Shown: piece after piece, positions 41,050 to 47,522 of the stretch
Position numbering within the stretch: the first letter of the stretch is position 1
How the letters are laid out: each line of letters begins with the position of its first letter
Assembly (NCBI GenBank): GCA_949292245.1
Contig: CASEYV010000001.1
Coordinates: 1 to 52,432 of the forward strand
Reading direction: 5' to 3'
Origin: an uncultured bacterium
Lineage (GTDB): Bacteria; Bacillota_I; Bacilli_A; RF39; UBA660
DNA: 52,432 nucleotides
Notes under the pieces: generated by a model
Databases searched by the model: none
Told to the model about the DNA's origin: nothing
Seen by the model: only the letters and a program-made list of their open reading frames with translations
Program-made: the position numbers and the translations under genes

Positions 41050-41811
41050 TTATATTTTATCAATTCTTTTCCAAAAATAACCTTTATAAGATTTTCGAAA
41101 ACCATTGATGACTTTATTTATACACGAAAGAATATCTTTATTTGAACTGTTTAGAAACTGTTCTATTTCTTGCCTATTATCAAATCTTTTAATTTCTTTC
41201 ATAGTGTTTATATCATATGCAATATAAATATATCTATCATTTTTATGATTATATATTTCAATATTATTATTTTGTAAATATTTTCTTATAGTTCTTTCAG
41301 ATATATTCATTTTTTGTGCAACTAATTTAATTTCCCTTAATTCTTTATAATTGGATATTATATCTACACAATTAATATATTTTTGTTTTTTAAGATTATT
41401 CAAATCATATTTAATCAAACAAGTTCTAATATAATCTCTTGATAAATTAGTATTTCTATGTATGGAACGTATAGATTTACCATGTTTATATAAATCAATA
41501 ACATTTTTTTCTATATCTTTTCCCAAAATTGTTCCGCCATATCCACCATAACTTACATTATATCCTTGTTTAACAGAATTATAATATTCTATCCAATATT
41601 TTTCATCATCATTTGGATTATTAGTTTCACAAATTGTTTCACAAATAAAATTTTCTTTACCATATTTGCGAAAAGCTCTATATAATTTTGGACAATCATC
41701 AGATTTCCAAGATTTTAAATGTTTTTTAAATCTTAATTCTGTTGTTAAATTTGTTTGTCCAATATAAACTTTATTATTAATTTTATTAGTTATTTTATAA
41801 ATATATGCCAT
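41050..41811 (-). CDS. GIY-YIG homing endonuclease
   Basis: 253 residues. N-terminal GIY-YIG core: YIYKITNKINNKVYIGQT, then FKKHLKS, RAFRKYGKENF and the Glu in YWIEYYNS. C-terminal NUMOD-like helix-turn-helix pieces (SIRSIHRNTNLSRDYIRTCL, ERTIRKYLQ) give DNA specificity. Ends 3 nt from tRNA-fMet, again a tRNA-linked homing gene. Confidence 0.88.
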   Translation of the reverse strand: MAYIYKITNKINNKVYIGQTNLTTELRFKKHLKSWKSDDCPKLYRAFRKYGKENFICETICETNNPNDDEKYWIEYYNSVKQGYNVSYGGYGGTILGKDIEKNVIDLYKHGKSIRSIHRNTNLSRDYIRTCLIKYDLNNLKKQKYINCVDIISNYKELREIKLVAQKMNISERTIRKYLQNNNIEIYNHKNDRYIYIAYDINTMKEIKRFDNRQEIEQFLNSSNKDILSCINKVINGFRKSYKGYFWKRIDKI

Positions 41812-41828
41812 ATTTTATTCTTAATTAT

Positions 41829-41915
41829 TGGTGGGAGTGGAGGGATTCCAACCCTCAATCTCTTACGAGCGACAGATTTTAAGTCTGTAGTGTATAGCAG
41901 TTCCACCACACTCCC
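41829..41915 (-). tRNA. tRNA-Leu(UAA)
   Basis: Loop CTTAAAA gives UAA; class II arm; acceptor GGGAGTG/CACTCCC; the T loop is TTGGAAT. CCA encoded. Confidence 0.88.
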
Positions 41916-41957
41916 ATTATTCTATTAAAAAATATTTACAATTTATTTATAACTCAT

Positions 41958-42033
41958 TGGTCCTTCAGCCGGGACTCGAACCCAGAATAGAGGTTTATAA
42001 GACCCCCGTTATAACCAGTTTAACTACCGAAGG
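41958..42033 (-). tRNA. tRNA-Ile(UAU)
   Basis: Loop CTTATAA gives UAU; acceptor CCTTCGG/CTGAAGG; CCA encoded. Confidence 0.88.
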
Positions 42034-42072
42034 TTTAACTTTAATTATTTATTCTTTCGTTCTTATATACTT

Positions 42073-42101
42073 TTTATACATTATTTAATTATTATTGTCA
42101 A
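42073..42101 (-). promoter_or_regulatory. promoter for tRNA-Ile, Leu, GIY-YIG, Met and Glu genes
   Basis: TTGACA, 17-nt spacer, TATAAA, 40 nt before tRNA-Ile. Confidence 0.65.
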
Positions 42102-42109
42102 TACTTTTT

Positions 42110-42215
42110 TAAAAACTTGCCTATGGTTACTAATTATATTATTGCTATCGGAACATAGGGAACAGATATGCTTACCATTGAAAAATGGACATTAGAGTTT
42201 TTGTTTTAATTCTTA
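42110..42215 (-). ncRNA. short structured stretch
   Basis: CCTATG/CATAGG and CCATT-GAAA-AATGG hairpins, downstream of the promoter at 42245. No gene seen. Confidence 0.3.
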
Positions 42216-42244
42216 TTCACTATTTCTTTATAACTTATATATTT

Positions 42245-42273
42245 TTTATACATTATTTAATTATTATTGTCAA
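42245..42273 (-). promoter_or_regulatory. sigma70-type promoter
   Basis: TTGACA, 17-nt spacer, TATAAA just past the distal end of CRISPR array 2. Confidence 0.6.
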
Positions 42274-42307
42274 GATGTTTTTTATCATTTTATTTAAGTA
42301 GTTCTAT

Positions 42308-42740
42308 GTTTTAGTATATGATTCAAATGACATATATTTCAACTTCAAAAAATATCAAAAAGAAAAGAAAAAGGTCTTAGTATATGATTCAAATGACATA
42401 TACTACAATCAAAAACACATAACTATTACGAAGCACTTGCGTCTTAGTATATAATTCAAATGACATATACTTCAACATAAATTGAAAGAGGTCGAAAAAC
42501 TTTTTGGTCTTAGTATATGGTTCAAATGACATATACTTCAACTATAGAAAAACACTAGGGTCTCGTTATTTCGTCTTAGTATATGGTTCAAATGACATAT
42601 ACTTCAACTTGCCTTAAATTCGCAGTGTCTCAAAAGGGGTCTTAGTATATGGTTCAAATGACATATACTTCAACAAAATAAAACGAAATCTATTCGGAAT
42701 TAGTGTCTTAGTATATGGTTCAAATGACATATACTTCAAC
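42308..42740 (-). CRISPR. CRISPR array 2 (7 repeats, 6 spacers)
   Basis: Repeats of 36 nt start at 42308, 42374, 42441, 42507, 42573, 42639 and 42705 (plus strand GTCTTAGTATATGGTTC...GACATATACTTCAAC). Spacers are 30-31 nt and unrelated to each other. The leftmost two repeats carry the most changes and the right ones are identical, so the leader is on the right and transcription is leftwards. AGTATATG/CATATACT forms an 8-bp stem. No cas gene is adjacent. Confidence 0.92.
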
Positions 42741-42899
42741 AACTTATATAGTAATCATTTGATTTTACATATCATTTAAACTTTTCAGTATATGAAATTT
42801 GACTTATTTCTTGATTCAACCACCCAACATTCTTCATTTTACATTCATAAAAATCCAAACTAAGATGTCCACAAGAGTAAATTCGGGTCTAAGCATCCG
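42741..42899 (-). ncRNA. tracr/leader-like element of array 2
   Basis: 42800-42899 is identical over 100 nt to 44331-44430 beside array 3, and related to the element beside array 1. In the minus-strand RNA, the segment complementary to 42786-42803 pairs with 14 of 16 repeat positions, and ATCTTAGT (from 42859) pairs with the repeat end ACTAAGAC. This recalls the two repeat:anti-repeat duplexes of Cas12f guide RNAs. Confidence 0.6.
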
Positions 42900-42952
42900 A
42901 ACTGCAATGCCAGCTTTATCAGAGCTGTATCCTAACCATTAGATGACGAGCC
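42885..42952 (-). tRNA. chimeric tRNA-Ile(GAU)-like gene
   Basis: 5' GGCTCGT, D arm and anticodon arm (CAGCT-CTGATAA-AGCTG, GAU) look normal, but the 3' part runs into the conserved CRISPR element and cannot pair with the 5' acceptor strand. Confidence 0.5.
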
Positions 42953-42955
42953 TAT

Positions 42956-43127
42956 TAGGATAACCATCTTAACGTAATGGCTTTGGCTAATCACTCACGA
43001 TATATTTTTCCACGGCAAATATATAAACCTAAAGTTTTGGATAACTTCTAACCGAAACATATTATAGTGATGTTTCCTAACTATAACTTATTTTGATTTA
43101 AGGCTAGTTATCAACCTTATATAAGTA
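42956..43127 (-). ncRNA. structured leader stretch
   Basis: No gene. Hairpins GAAACAT/ATGTTTC and TATATTT/AAATATA; lies between the promoter at 43128 and the tRNA-Ile-like gene. Confidence 0.35.
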
Positions 43128-43156
43128 TATATACCTTATTTGTTTCTTATTGTCAA
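43128..43156 (-). promoter_or_regulatory. promoter upstream of array 2
   Basis: TTGACA, 17-nt spacer, TATATA. Its transcript would include the tRNA-Ile-like gene, the conserved element and array 2. Confidence 0.65.
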
Positions 43157-43201
43157 TACTTTTTTAAAGTTTTTTATAAAGGGTTGAGAGCGACTCAAAA
43201 T

Positions 43202-43275
43202 TACAGTGCACGGATTTGAACCGAATTTTTAATGACAAGGCATTAAAGTTTTACATAAACTATCATCTAACCTTT
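43202..43275 (-). tRNA. degenerate tRNA-like gene
   Basis: TTCAAAT T loop and a TTTAATG/CATTAAA anticodon-like stem with a 6-nt loop; acceptor strands are poorly paired. Identity not assignable. Confidence 0.35.
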
Positions 43276-43283
43276 ATATAAGT

Positions 43284-43312
43284 AATATATATTAAATATT
43301 TTCTATTGTCAA
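43284..43312 (-). promoter_or_regulatory. sigma70-type promoter
   Basis: TTGACA, 17-nt spacer, TATATT directly before the degenerate tRNA-like gene. Confidence 0.6.
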
Positions 43313-43317
43313 TACTT

Positions 43318-43479
43318 TTATTCAAATTTACTAAAAGAAATTATTGTTGCTCTTTTATTATCTTCTTGAAACTTTGATATAAATTCTTCATCAATAGGTT
43401 TCTCTAATTCAACAATATAAGTATTGATAATATCATTTGTCCAAGTTGGTGTTTTGACAGCTAAAAGATATTTATACAT
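43318..43479 (-). CDS. small protein (53 aa)
   Basis: MYKYLLAVKTPTWTNDIINT ... FSKFE after CGGAG. Alpha/beta look. It follows tRNA-Ser(GCU). Function unknown. Confidence 0.5.
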   Translation of the reverse strand: MYKYLLAVKTPTWTNDIINTYIVELEKPIDEEFISKFQEDNKRATIISFSKFE

Positions 43480-43500
43480 TCATGATACTCCGAAACTTAA

Positions 43501-43592
43501 TGGCGGTGAGTAGAGGATTTGAACCTCTGGCAACCTTTCGGAAGCGACAGTTTAGCAAACTGCTGTATTAAACCTGACTCTACCAACTCACC
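43501..43592 (-). tRNA. tRNA-Ser(GCU)
   Basis: Loop TTGCTAA gives GCU; long class II arm; acceptor GGTGAGT/ACTCACC; CCA encoded. Confidence 0.9.
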
Positions 43593-43594
43593 AT

Positions 43595-43866
43595 AAAATT
43601 GTTAAGATTAACGTACTTAACATTGTTTCCGTATTCACGAATAAAACTTTCAAATTTAATATTAGAGATTCTACAATCTTACCCATTATTAAATTAAGAT
43701 GCTTTATTATACCTTATTGATTTCAGGTCTTTGGGAGTTCCAAAGCATATAAAAAACAATCAATAAACCAATACTTTTTCACGATAGTATTCCTCAACGA
43801 GTTGTAATTACAACTATTAACATTTTCTTTTTCGGAAAAGGGATAAAAATGTTAAAACCCAAGTTA
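43595..43866 (-). ncRNA. structured stretch between tRNA-Ser and tRNA-Gln
   Basis: No gene. TTAACATTTT...AAAATGTTAA (10-bp stem, 43817-43856), GTTGTAATTACAAC and AATACT/AGTATT. Possibly RNA spacer or tRNA relics. Confidence 0.3.
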
Positions 43867-43871
43867 AAAAT

Positions 43872-43945
43872 TGGCTCGGGTGGATGGATTCGGACCACCG
43901 TTAATCAGTTCAAAGCCGACTTTCCTACCGCTAGAAGACACCCGA
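43872..43945 (-). tRNA. tRNA-Gln(UUG)
   Basis: Loop CTTTGAA gives UUG; acceptor TCGGGTG/CACCCGA; T loop is TCCGAAT; CCA encoded. Confidence 0.85.
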
Positions 43946-44071
43946 ATTAAATTAATTTATGTCTTTTTATTGTCCAATAAAATGTATTCTTTTTTCTTTT
44001 ATAATTCATTTGCTTACACATTTTATCAAAACCAAATTCTTTATATATTTTATAACGACCCCGAAATAAAT

Positions 44072-44190
44072 TGGTTGGGATGATTGGACTTTCACCAATA
44101 ACTCGACGTACCACACGACAATAATATTTATAATAACCATAGATTAGAATATATTATTATATCTATTATCCGTTCTTTTCGGTTTTTATA
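44072..44190 (-). tRNA. broken or interrupted tRNA-like gene
   Basis: A 3' acceptor TCATCCCA plus CCA and a T-arm-like TTGG-TGAAAGT-CCAA are visible; the 5' part is displaced by an AT-rich hairpin. 43946-44071 holds nothing else. Confidence 0.35.
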
Positions 44191-44244
44191 TTAAATTACT
44201 TATATATAAACTATCTAATATCATTTATATGCTTTCATTGTCTT

Positions 44245-44351
44245 GTCTTAGTATATAGTTCAAATGACATATACTTCAACAATCACATAGTCAAAAATGC
44301 TACATCGTAGGTCTTAGTATAAGATTCAAATGACTTATTTCTTGATTCAAC
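44245..44351 (-). CRISPR. CRISPR mini-array 3 (one spacer)
   Basis: One intact repeat at 44245-44280 (array 2 type), a 30-nt spacer at 44281-44310, and a 5-nt-longer degenerate repeat at 44311-44351 that merges with the conserved element. Confidence 0.8.
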
Positions 44352-44430
44352 CACCCAACATTCTTCATTTTACATTCATAAAAATCCAAACTAAGATGTC
44401 CACAAGAGTAAATTCGGGTCTAAGCATCCG
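44331..44430 (-). ncRNA. tracr/leader-like element of array 3
   Basis: Identical over 100 nt to 42800-42899. It follows the tRNA-Val-like gene directly on the minus strand. Confidence 0.6.
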
Positions 44431-44498
44431 GTGAGCGAGTTGAACGCCCGACCCCCTCGGTGTAAACGAGGTGTTCTTCCAGCTGAACTAACCGAGCA
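44424..44498 (-). tRNA. chimeric tRNA-Val(UAC)-like gene
   Basis: Anticodon arm CCTCG-TTTACAC-CGAGG (UAC) and T arm GGGCG-TTCAACT-CGCTC are sound, but the 3' acceptor strand CCGGATG belongs to the CRISPR element and pairs poorly with TGCTCGG. No CCA. Confidence 0.6.
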
Positions 44499-44504
44499 TT
44501 AATA

Positions 44505-44581
44505 TGGCGAGCATGGCAGGACTCGGACCTACAACCTACAGCTTAGAAGGCTGTTACTCTGTCCAATTGAGCTACATGCCC
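44505..44581 (-). tRNA. tRNA-Arg(UCU)
   Basis: Loop CTTCTAA gives UCU; acceptor GGGCATG/CATGCTC; CCA encoded. Confidence 0.9.
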
Positions 44582-44590
44582 ATTAACTTT

Positions 44591-44755
44591 TGGTAAGTGG
44601 GAGTGGAGTTGAACCACATACAATACTAATGCTACCAACATTAATATTTACAAACTATTTAGAAACCGCTTCTCCATATATTATTTGGTGTTATACTTTA
44701 TTGGTAGTAAAATATATCTTAAATAATATTGTATAGTTTCCCACCCATAGAATAC
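44591..44755 (-). tRNA. interrupted tRNA-like gene (165 nt)
   Basis: Matching ends (5' GTGGGA, 3' TCCCAC, then TTACCA) and a T arm (GTGG-TTCAACT-CCAC) enclose about 95 extra nt. Inner stems: AAACTAT/ATAGTTT, ATACAATA/TATTGTAT, CTACCAA/TTGGTAG. It could be an intron-bearing tRNA or a tRNA-like small RNA. Confidence 0.5.
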
Positions 44756-44775
44756 TTTAATCAGTTATTATATAA

Positions 44776-44952
44776 TTAATCTCTTAAATTACTTGTATAA
44801 TAACTGATTTCTTTTTTCATGTCAAACTTTTTATTTTCTTTTTTCTTATTTTTAATTACTTTTGTTCTCATTAAACCTTTAATTTGTGCATCAATTAATG
44901 CAAAGTTTCTTGGTTTAGGAGCTTTAATAACAATACTAAATTTATTCTTCAT
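44776..44952 (-). CDS. small basic protein (58 aa)
   Basis: MKNKFSIVIKAPKPRNFALI ... NLRD after GAAAGGAA; Lys-rich middle (KVIKNKKKENKKF) suggests nucleic-acid binding. Function unknown. Confidence 0.55.
   Translation of the reverse strand: MKNKFSIVIKAPKPRNFALIDAQIKGLMRTKVIKNKKKENKKFDMKKEISYYTSNLRD
44797..44825 (-). promoter_or_regulatory. promoter within the basic-protein gene
   Basis: TTGACA, 17-nt spacer, TATTAT. It would drive the interrupted tRNA, tRNA-Arg, tRNA-Val-like gene and mini-array 3. Confidence 0.5.
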
Positions 44953-45023
44953 TTCCTTTCTCCAATTAAATGTTAATGTAATCTGTTTTTAATCTAATAT
45001 ATTATCAGATATAAATAAAAAAA

Positions 45024-45122
45024 TGGCACCTCGTAGCTGATTCGAACAGCATTTACATACCTATAAGAGGAGCATATGACATCTTATATACGGTATAAAC
45101 GTCACCATGACTACAACGAGGT
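45024..45122 (-). tRNA. tRNA-like gene with extended anticodon loop
   Basis: Perfect acceptor ACCTCGT/ACGAGGT, G73, CCA and a TTCGAAT T loop. Between ATACC and GGTAT (anticodon stem) lie about 30 nt containing a further TATAAGA/TCTTATA stem. A short intron-like insert is the natural reading; the mature anticodon cannot be read. Confidence 0.6.
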
Positions 45123-45129
45123 ATTAAAA

Positions 45130-45206
45130 TGGCGGAGTGTATGGGGCTCGAACCCACGACCTCTTGCGTGACAGGCAAGCATTCTGACCAGCTGAACTAA
45201 CACTCC
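45130..45206 (-). tRNA. tRNA-Asp(GUC)
   Basis: Loop CTGTCAC gives GUC; acceptor GGAGTGT/ACACTCC; CCA encoded. Confidence 0.92.
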
Positions 45207-45221
45207 AATAACTTTATTTAA

Positions 45222-45297
45222 TGGTGGTCACGGTTGGAATTGAACCAACGACACATGGATTTTCAGTCCATTGCTCTACCGACTGAGCTACATGACC
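45222..45297 (-). tRNA. tRNA-Phe(GAA)
   Basis: Loop CTGAAAA gives GAA; acceptor GGTCATG/CGTGACC; CCA encoded. Confidence 0.92.
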
Positions 45298-45310
45298 TAT
45301 TTATAAAAAA

Positions 45311-45385
45311 TGGCTCTGACGATAGGAGTCGAACCTACAACCCTTTGATTAACAGTCAAACGCTCTGCCATTGAGCTACGTCAGA
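45311..45385 (-). tRNA. tRNA-Asn(GUU)
   Basis: Loop CTGTTAA gives GUU; acceptor TCTGACG/CGTCAGA; CCA encoded. Confidence 0.92.
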
Positions 45386-45394
45386 ATAAAAACT

Positions 45395-45470
45395 TGGTAG
45401 GTGCAGTAAGACTCGAACTTACAACCTATCGGTTAAGAGCCGATGGCTCTACCAGTTGAGCTATACACCC
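45395..45470 (-). tRNA. tRNA-Lys(CUU)
   Basis: Loop CTCTTAA gives CUU; acceptor GGGTGTA/TGCACCT; CCA encoded. Confidence 0.9.
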
Positions 45471-45484
45471 AATAATTGAAAAAT

Positions 45485-45559
45485 TGGTGAGGGCATAGGG
45501 AGTCGAACCCTAATCGGCGGGTTAAAAGCCCGTAGCTCTAACCATTGAGCTATACCCCC
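45485..45559 (-). tRNA. tRNA-Lys(UUU)
   Basis: Loop CTTTTAA gives UUU; acceptor GGGGGTA/TGCCCTC; CCA encoded. Confidence 0.92.
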
Positions 45560-45564
45560 AATAA

Positions 45565-46050
45565 ACTCTCTATATATAAAAACATCTTGTAATGCTTTTG
45601 TAAATAGAGAGGTTATTGAAACCTCTCCTTGATTACTACATATTACGAAAGGAAAAGATATATGTAGTTTTTTAACATTAACACTTATAAGAGTAGAATT
45701 TCAGTTATATTGTTTGAGGACTAAAAATACGGATTATAAATTGCCCTAACCGTGGAAGCTCCCTAATCTACATCCGAGAATTATATAGTTCGGAAGATAC
45801 TTTCTACTAACCACTTGTTGTCTTACTGTTCTCGTCTTTTGTAATACAACTTGCATATTGCCATTTTAATCAATGTTTAGTTTCACAATATCATAATATT
45901 GTTACTTATATCCTATACCACGAAAAGGTAATTGATTCCATAGGACACAATATTAGTGTTGGAAATTAGGATTGCTCCTGCGATATAGTCCTAATTTCCG
46001 ACTACCAAAACTTCTTATTCACAATGTTTTATAACTCTCTTTGTTCTTTA
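45565..46050 (-). ncRNA. long structured non-coding stretch
   Basis: About 480 nt with no frame and many stems: GAGAGGTT/AACCTCTC (45607-45627), TCCGA/TCGGA, ATAGGA/TCCTAT near 45935, GGAAATTAGGA/TCCTAATTTCC (45960-46000). The promoter at 46058 reads into it. Second candidate for a large ornate phage RNA; family not confirmed. Confidence 0.5.
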
Positions 46051-46057
46051 TGTAAGT

Positions 46058-46086
46058 AATATACATTATATATTTTCTATTGTCAA
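46058..46086 (-). promoter_or_regulatory. promoter for structured RNA and the Lys-to-Asp tRNAs
   Basis: TTGACA, 17-nt spacer, TATATT. Confidence 0.65.
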
Positions 46087-46106
46087 GAGTTATTTTTAAA
46101 AAAATT

Positions 46107-46182
46107 TGGAAGCCTGTATGGGAGTCAAACCCATTTAGCACGGTTTTGCAGACCGGCACATTAATCGTTCTGTCAACAGGCT
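46107..46182 (-). tRNA. second tRNA-Cys(GCA)
   Basis: Loop CTGCAAA gives GCA; acceptor AGCCTGT/ACAGGCT; U73; T loop TTTGACT; CCA encoded. Confidence 0.85.
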
Positions 46183-46185
46183 ATC

Positions 46186-46247
46186 TGGTGTTCCAAAAAG
46201 GTTATTAATCCTTTATTCTACTAGCTAGTTTAGAAACTATTGGAACA
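46186..46247 (-). tRNA. mini tRNA-like hairpin (62 nt)
   Basis: A perfect 7-bp acceptor TGTTCCA/TGGAACA followed by CCA encloses only small hairpins (AGTTT/AAACT, AAAGG/CCTTT). No T loop or anticodon arm. It overlaps the end of the HNH gene. Confidence 0.4.
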
Positions 46248-46808
46248 TAAAAACTTATTTCTATATTCATCCACTTGTTCTTGTATTTCATCTTTATATT
46301 TTGAATGAATATAACAATGATGAGTTGGACATAAAGGAATTAAATTACTTATTTCATTATTATTATGATTACCATCATAATGATGAACCGCAACTATTTT
46401 TTCTTCTTCACATACACAACATTTATGAGGATGATGTCTAAAACATATTGTAATATATGAAGTTTTTCCAGTTAAATTACTACTTTTATACATTCCATTA
46501 TTTTCACCACTACGAAAATAAGTATTAGCACAAGAATATGAACAACATACCTTATCTCTCTCATATCTTTTAATAAAGAATTCTTTTCCACATACAGGAC
46601 AAATCTTTTTTATATGAAATTTATTAAAATGATTATTTTTTAGAGTTTGAATATCTAAATTTAGTTCTTTAATCATTTTATTAACATATTGTCTGGATGC
46701 ACCATTATCTGGTAAATTTAATTTACGACAAATTTCACCTTTACTTTCTGAAATATTAAATATTTCTATAAATTTTTCATTTTCTATTTTTTCAAATCTA
46801 TTATTCAC
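46230..46808 (-). CDS. HNH homing endonuclease
   Basis: 192 residues. An N-terminal helix-turn-helix-like part (EICRKLNLPDNGASRQYVNK), zinc knuckle (CPVCGKEFFI ... CCSYSCANTY) and C-terminal HNH core (KCCVCEEEKIVAVHHYDGNH, NNNEISNLIPLCPTHHC). The ATG overlaps no ribosome site of note. It sits between tRNA-Cys and tRNA-Pro. Confidence 0.82.
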   Translation of the reverse strand: MNNRFEKIENEKFIEIFNISESKGEICRKLNLPDNGASRQYVNKMIKELNLDIQTLKNNHFNKFHIKKICPVCGKEFFIKRYERDKVCCSYSCANTYFRSGENNGMYKSSNLTGKTSYITICFRHHPHKCCVCEEEKIVAVHHYDGNHNNNEISNLIPLCPTHHCYIHSKYKDEIQEQVDEYRNKFLCSNSF

Positions 46809-46856
46809 GACTTATCAACTCTTAACTTATTGATTATACATATATTTATTAAATAA

Positions 46857-46935
46857 TGGTCGGGTAGGACGGATTTGAACCGCCAATTTTTCTTGCTCCC
46901 AAAGCAAGTGCCATACCAGATTAGGCGACTACCCG
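46857..46935 (-). tRNA. tRNA-Pro(UGG)
   Basis: Loop TTTGGGA gives UGG; acceptor CGGGTAG/CTACCCG with the C1-G72 pair; CCA encoded. Confidence 0.9.
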
Positions 46936-46942
46936 ATAAAAA

Positions 46943-47021
46943 TGGTCAGGATGGTTGGATTCGAACCAACGTACTGTGGCTTCCAATGCCACCGAGATAA
47001 GCCAGGCTCCTCTACATCCTG
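46943..47021 (-). tRNA. second tRNA-Pro(UGG)
   Basis: Loop ATTGGAA gives UGG again; acceptor CAGGATG/CATCCTG; CCA encoded. It differs widely from the first copy, so it is not a recent duplicate. Confidence 0.85.
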
Positions 47022-47029
47022 ATAAAAAT

Positions 47030-47172
47030 TATGGATATAATTACTTAATATAATTCCTAACCAATTGACGGACAAATTATCGTTCCCTTAATTTGTTGAA
47101 TTTCGCACCGTAATATCTTTCATTATTTTGTTTTAAAACGATTATCTAAATAATCTGTACAGGTTATCCATA
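47030..47172 (-). ncRNA. inverted-repeat-closed structured stretch
   Basis: TATGGATA/TATCCATA closes 143 nt containing GATTAT/ATAATC hairpins. No gene. Confidence 0.35.
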
Positions 47173-47185
47173 GTAACCTTAAAAT

Positions 47186-47262
47186 TGGCTCTGACAGTAG
47201 GACTTGAACCTACGACCCTTCGCTTAACAGGCGAACGCTCTAACCAACTGAGCTATGTCAGA
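47186..47262 (-). tRNA. second tRNA-Asn(GUU)
   Basis: Loop CTGTTAA gives GUU; acceptor TCTGACA/TGTCAGA; CCA encoded. Confidence 0.92.
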
Positions 47263-47356
47263 ATAAATTTTATTCATTATTCGGTAAATCCATGTATTTT
47301 ACATTCTTTAATCATAAATTAATCTCAAATAATAATTACAATATATTTATGTAAAT

Positions 47357-47385
47357 AAGATACATTATATATTTTCTATTGTCAA
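47357..47385 (-). promoter_or_regulatory. sigma70-type promoter
   Basis: TTGACA, 17-nt spacer, TATCTT before tRNA-Asn and the Pro genes. Confidence 0.5.
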
Positions 47386-47401
47386 GAGTTATTTTTAAGA
47401 A

Positions 47402-47516
47402 AGAATACTTAAAAGATTATTGCTCTACCATTGAGCTATGGCTATATGGGTATATAACCATTTGGATTCGAACCAAAAACAGCCTTTGCTATGTAAATCT
47501 TTAAATCACTATTCTT
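47402..47516 (-). tRNA. circularly permuted tRNA-like gene (element D)
   Basis: On the minus strand the 3' half comes first: T arm TTTGG-TTCGAAT-CCAAA and acceptor TGGTTAT. About 8 nt later comes the 5' half: acceptor ATAGCCA, TA and a perfect D arm (GCTC-AATGGTA-GAGC). The acceptor halves pair over 7 bp with one G-U. The outer ends pair (AAAGATT/AATCTTT and AAGAATA/TATTCTT). Contains CTATGTAAATC at 47489-47499. No clear anticodon. Confidence 0.65.
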
Positions 47517-47522
47517 AAAAAA

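Noticed and set aside
42308-42740. Simple tandem repeat rather than CRISPR
   Set aside because: The 36-nt repeats are separated by unrelated 30-31-nt sequences and degenerate at one end only, as in CRISPR arrays.
43871-44083. 70-aa plus-strand frame
   Set aside because: Translates the antisense of tRNA-Gln.
45565-46050. Group I intron (GATATAGTCC looks like the S element)
   Set aside because: No matching R element or P3-P7 order could be traced, and there are no clear exons on the two sides.
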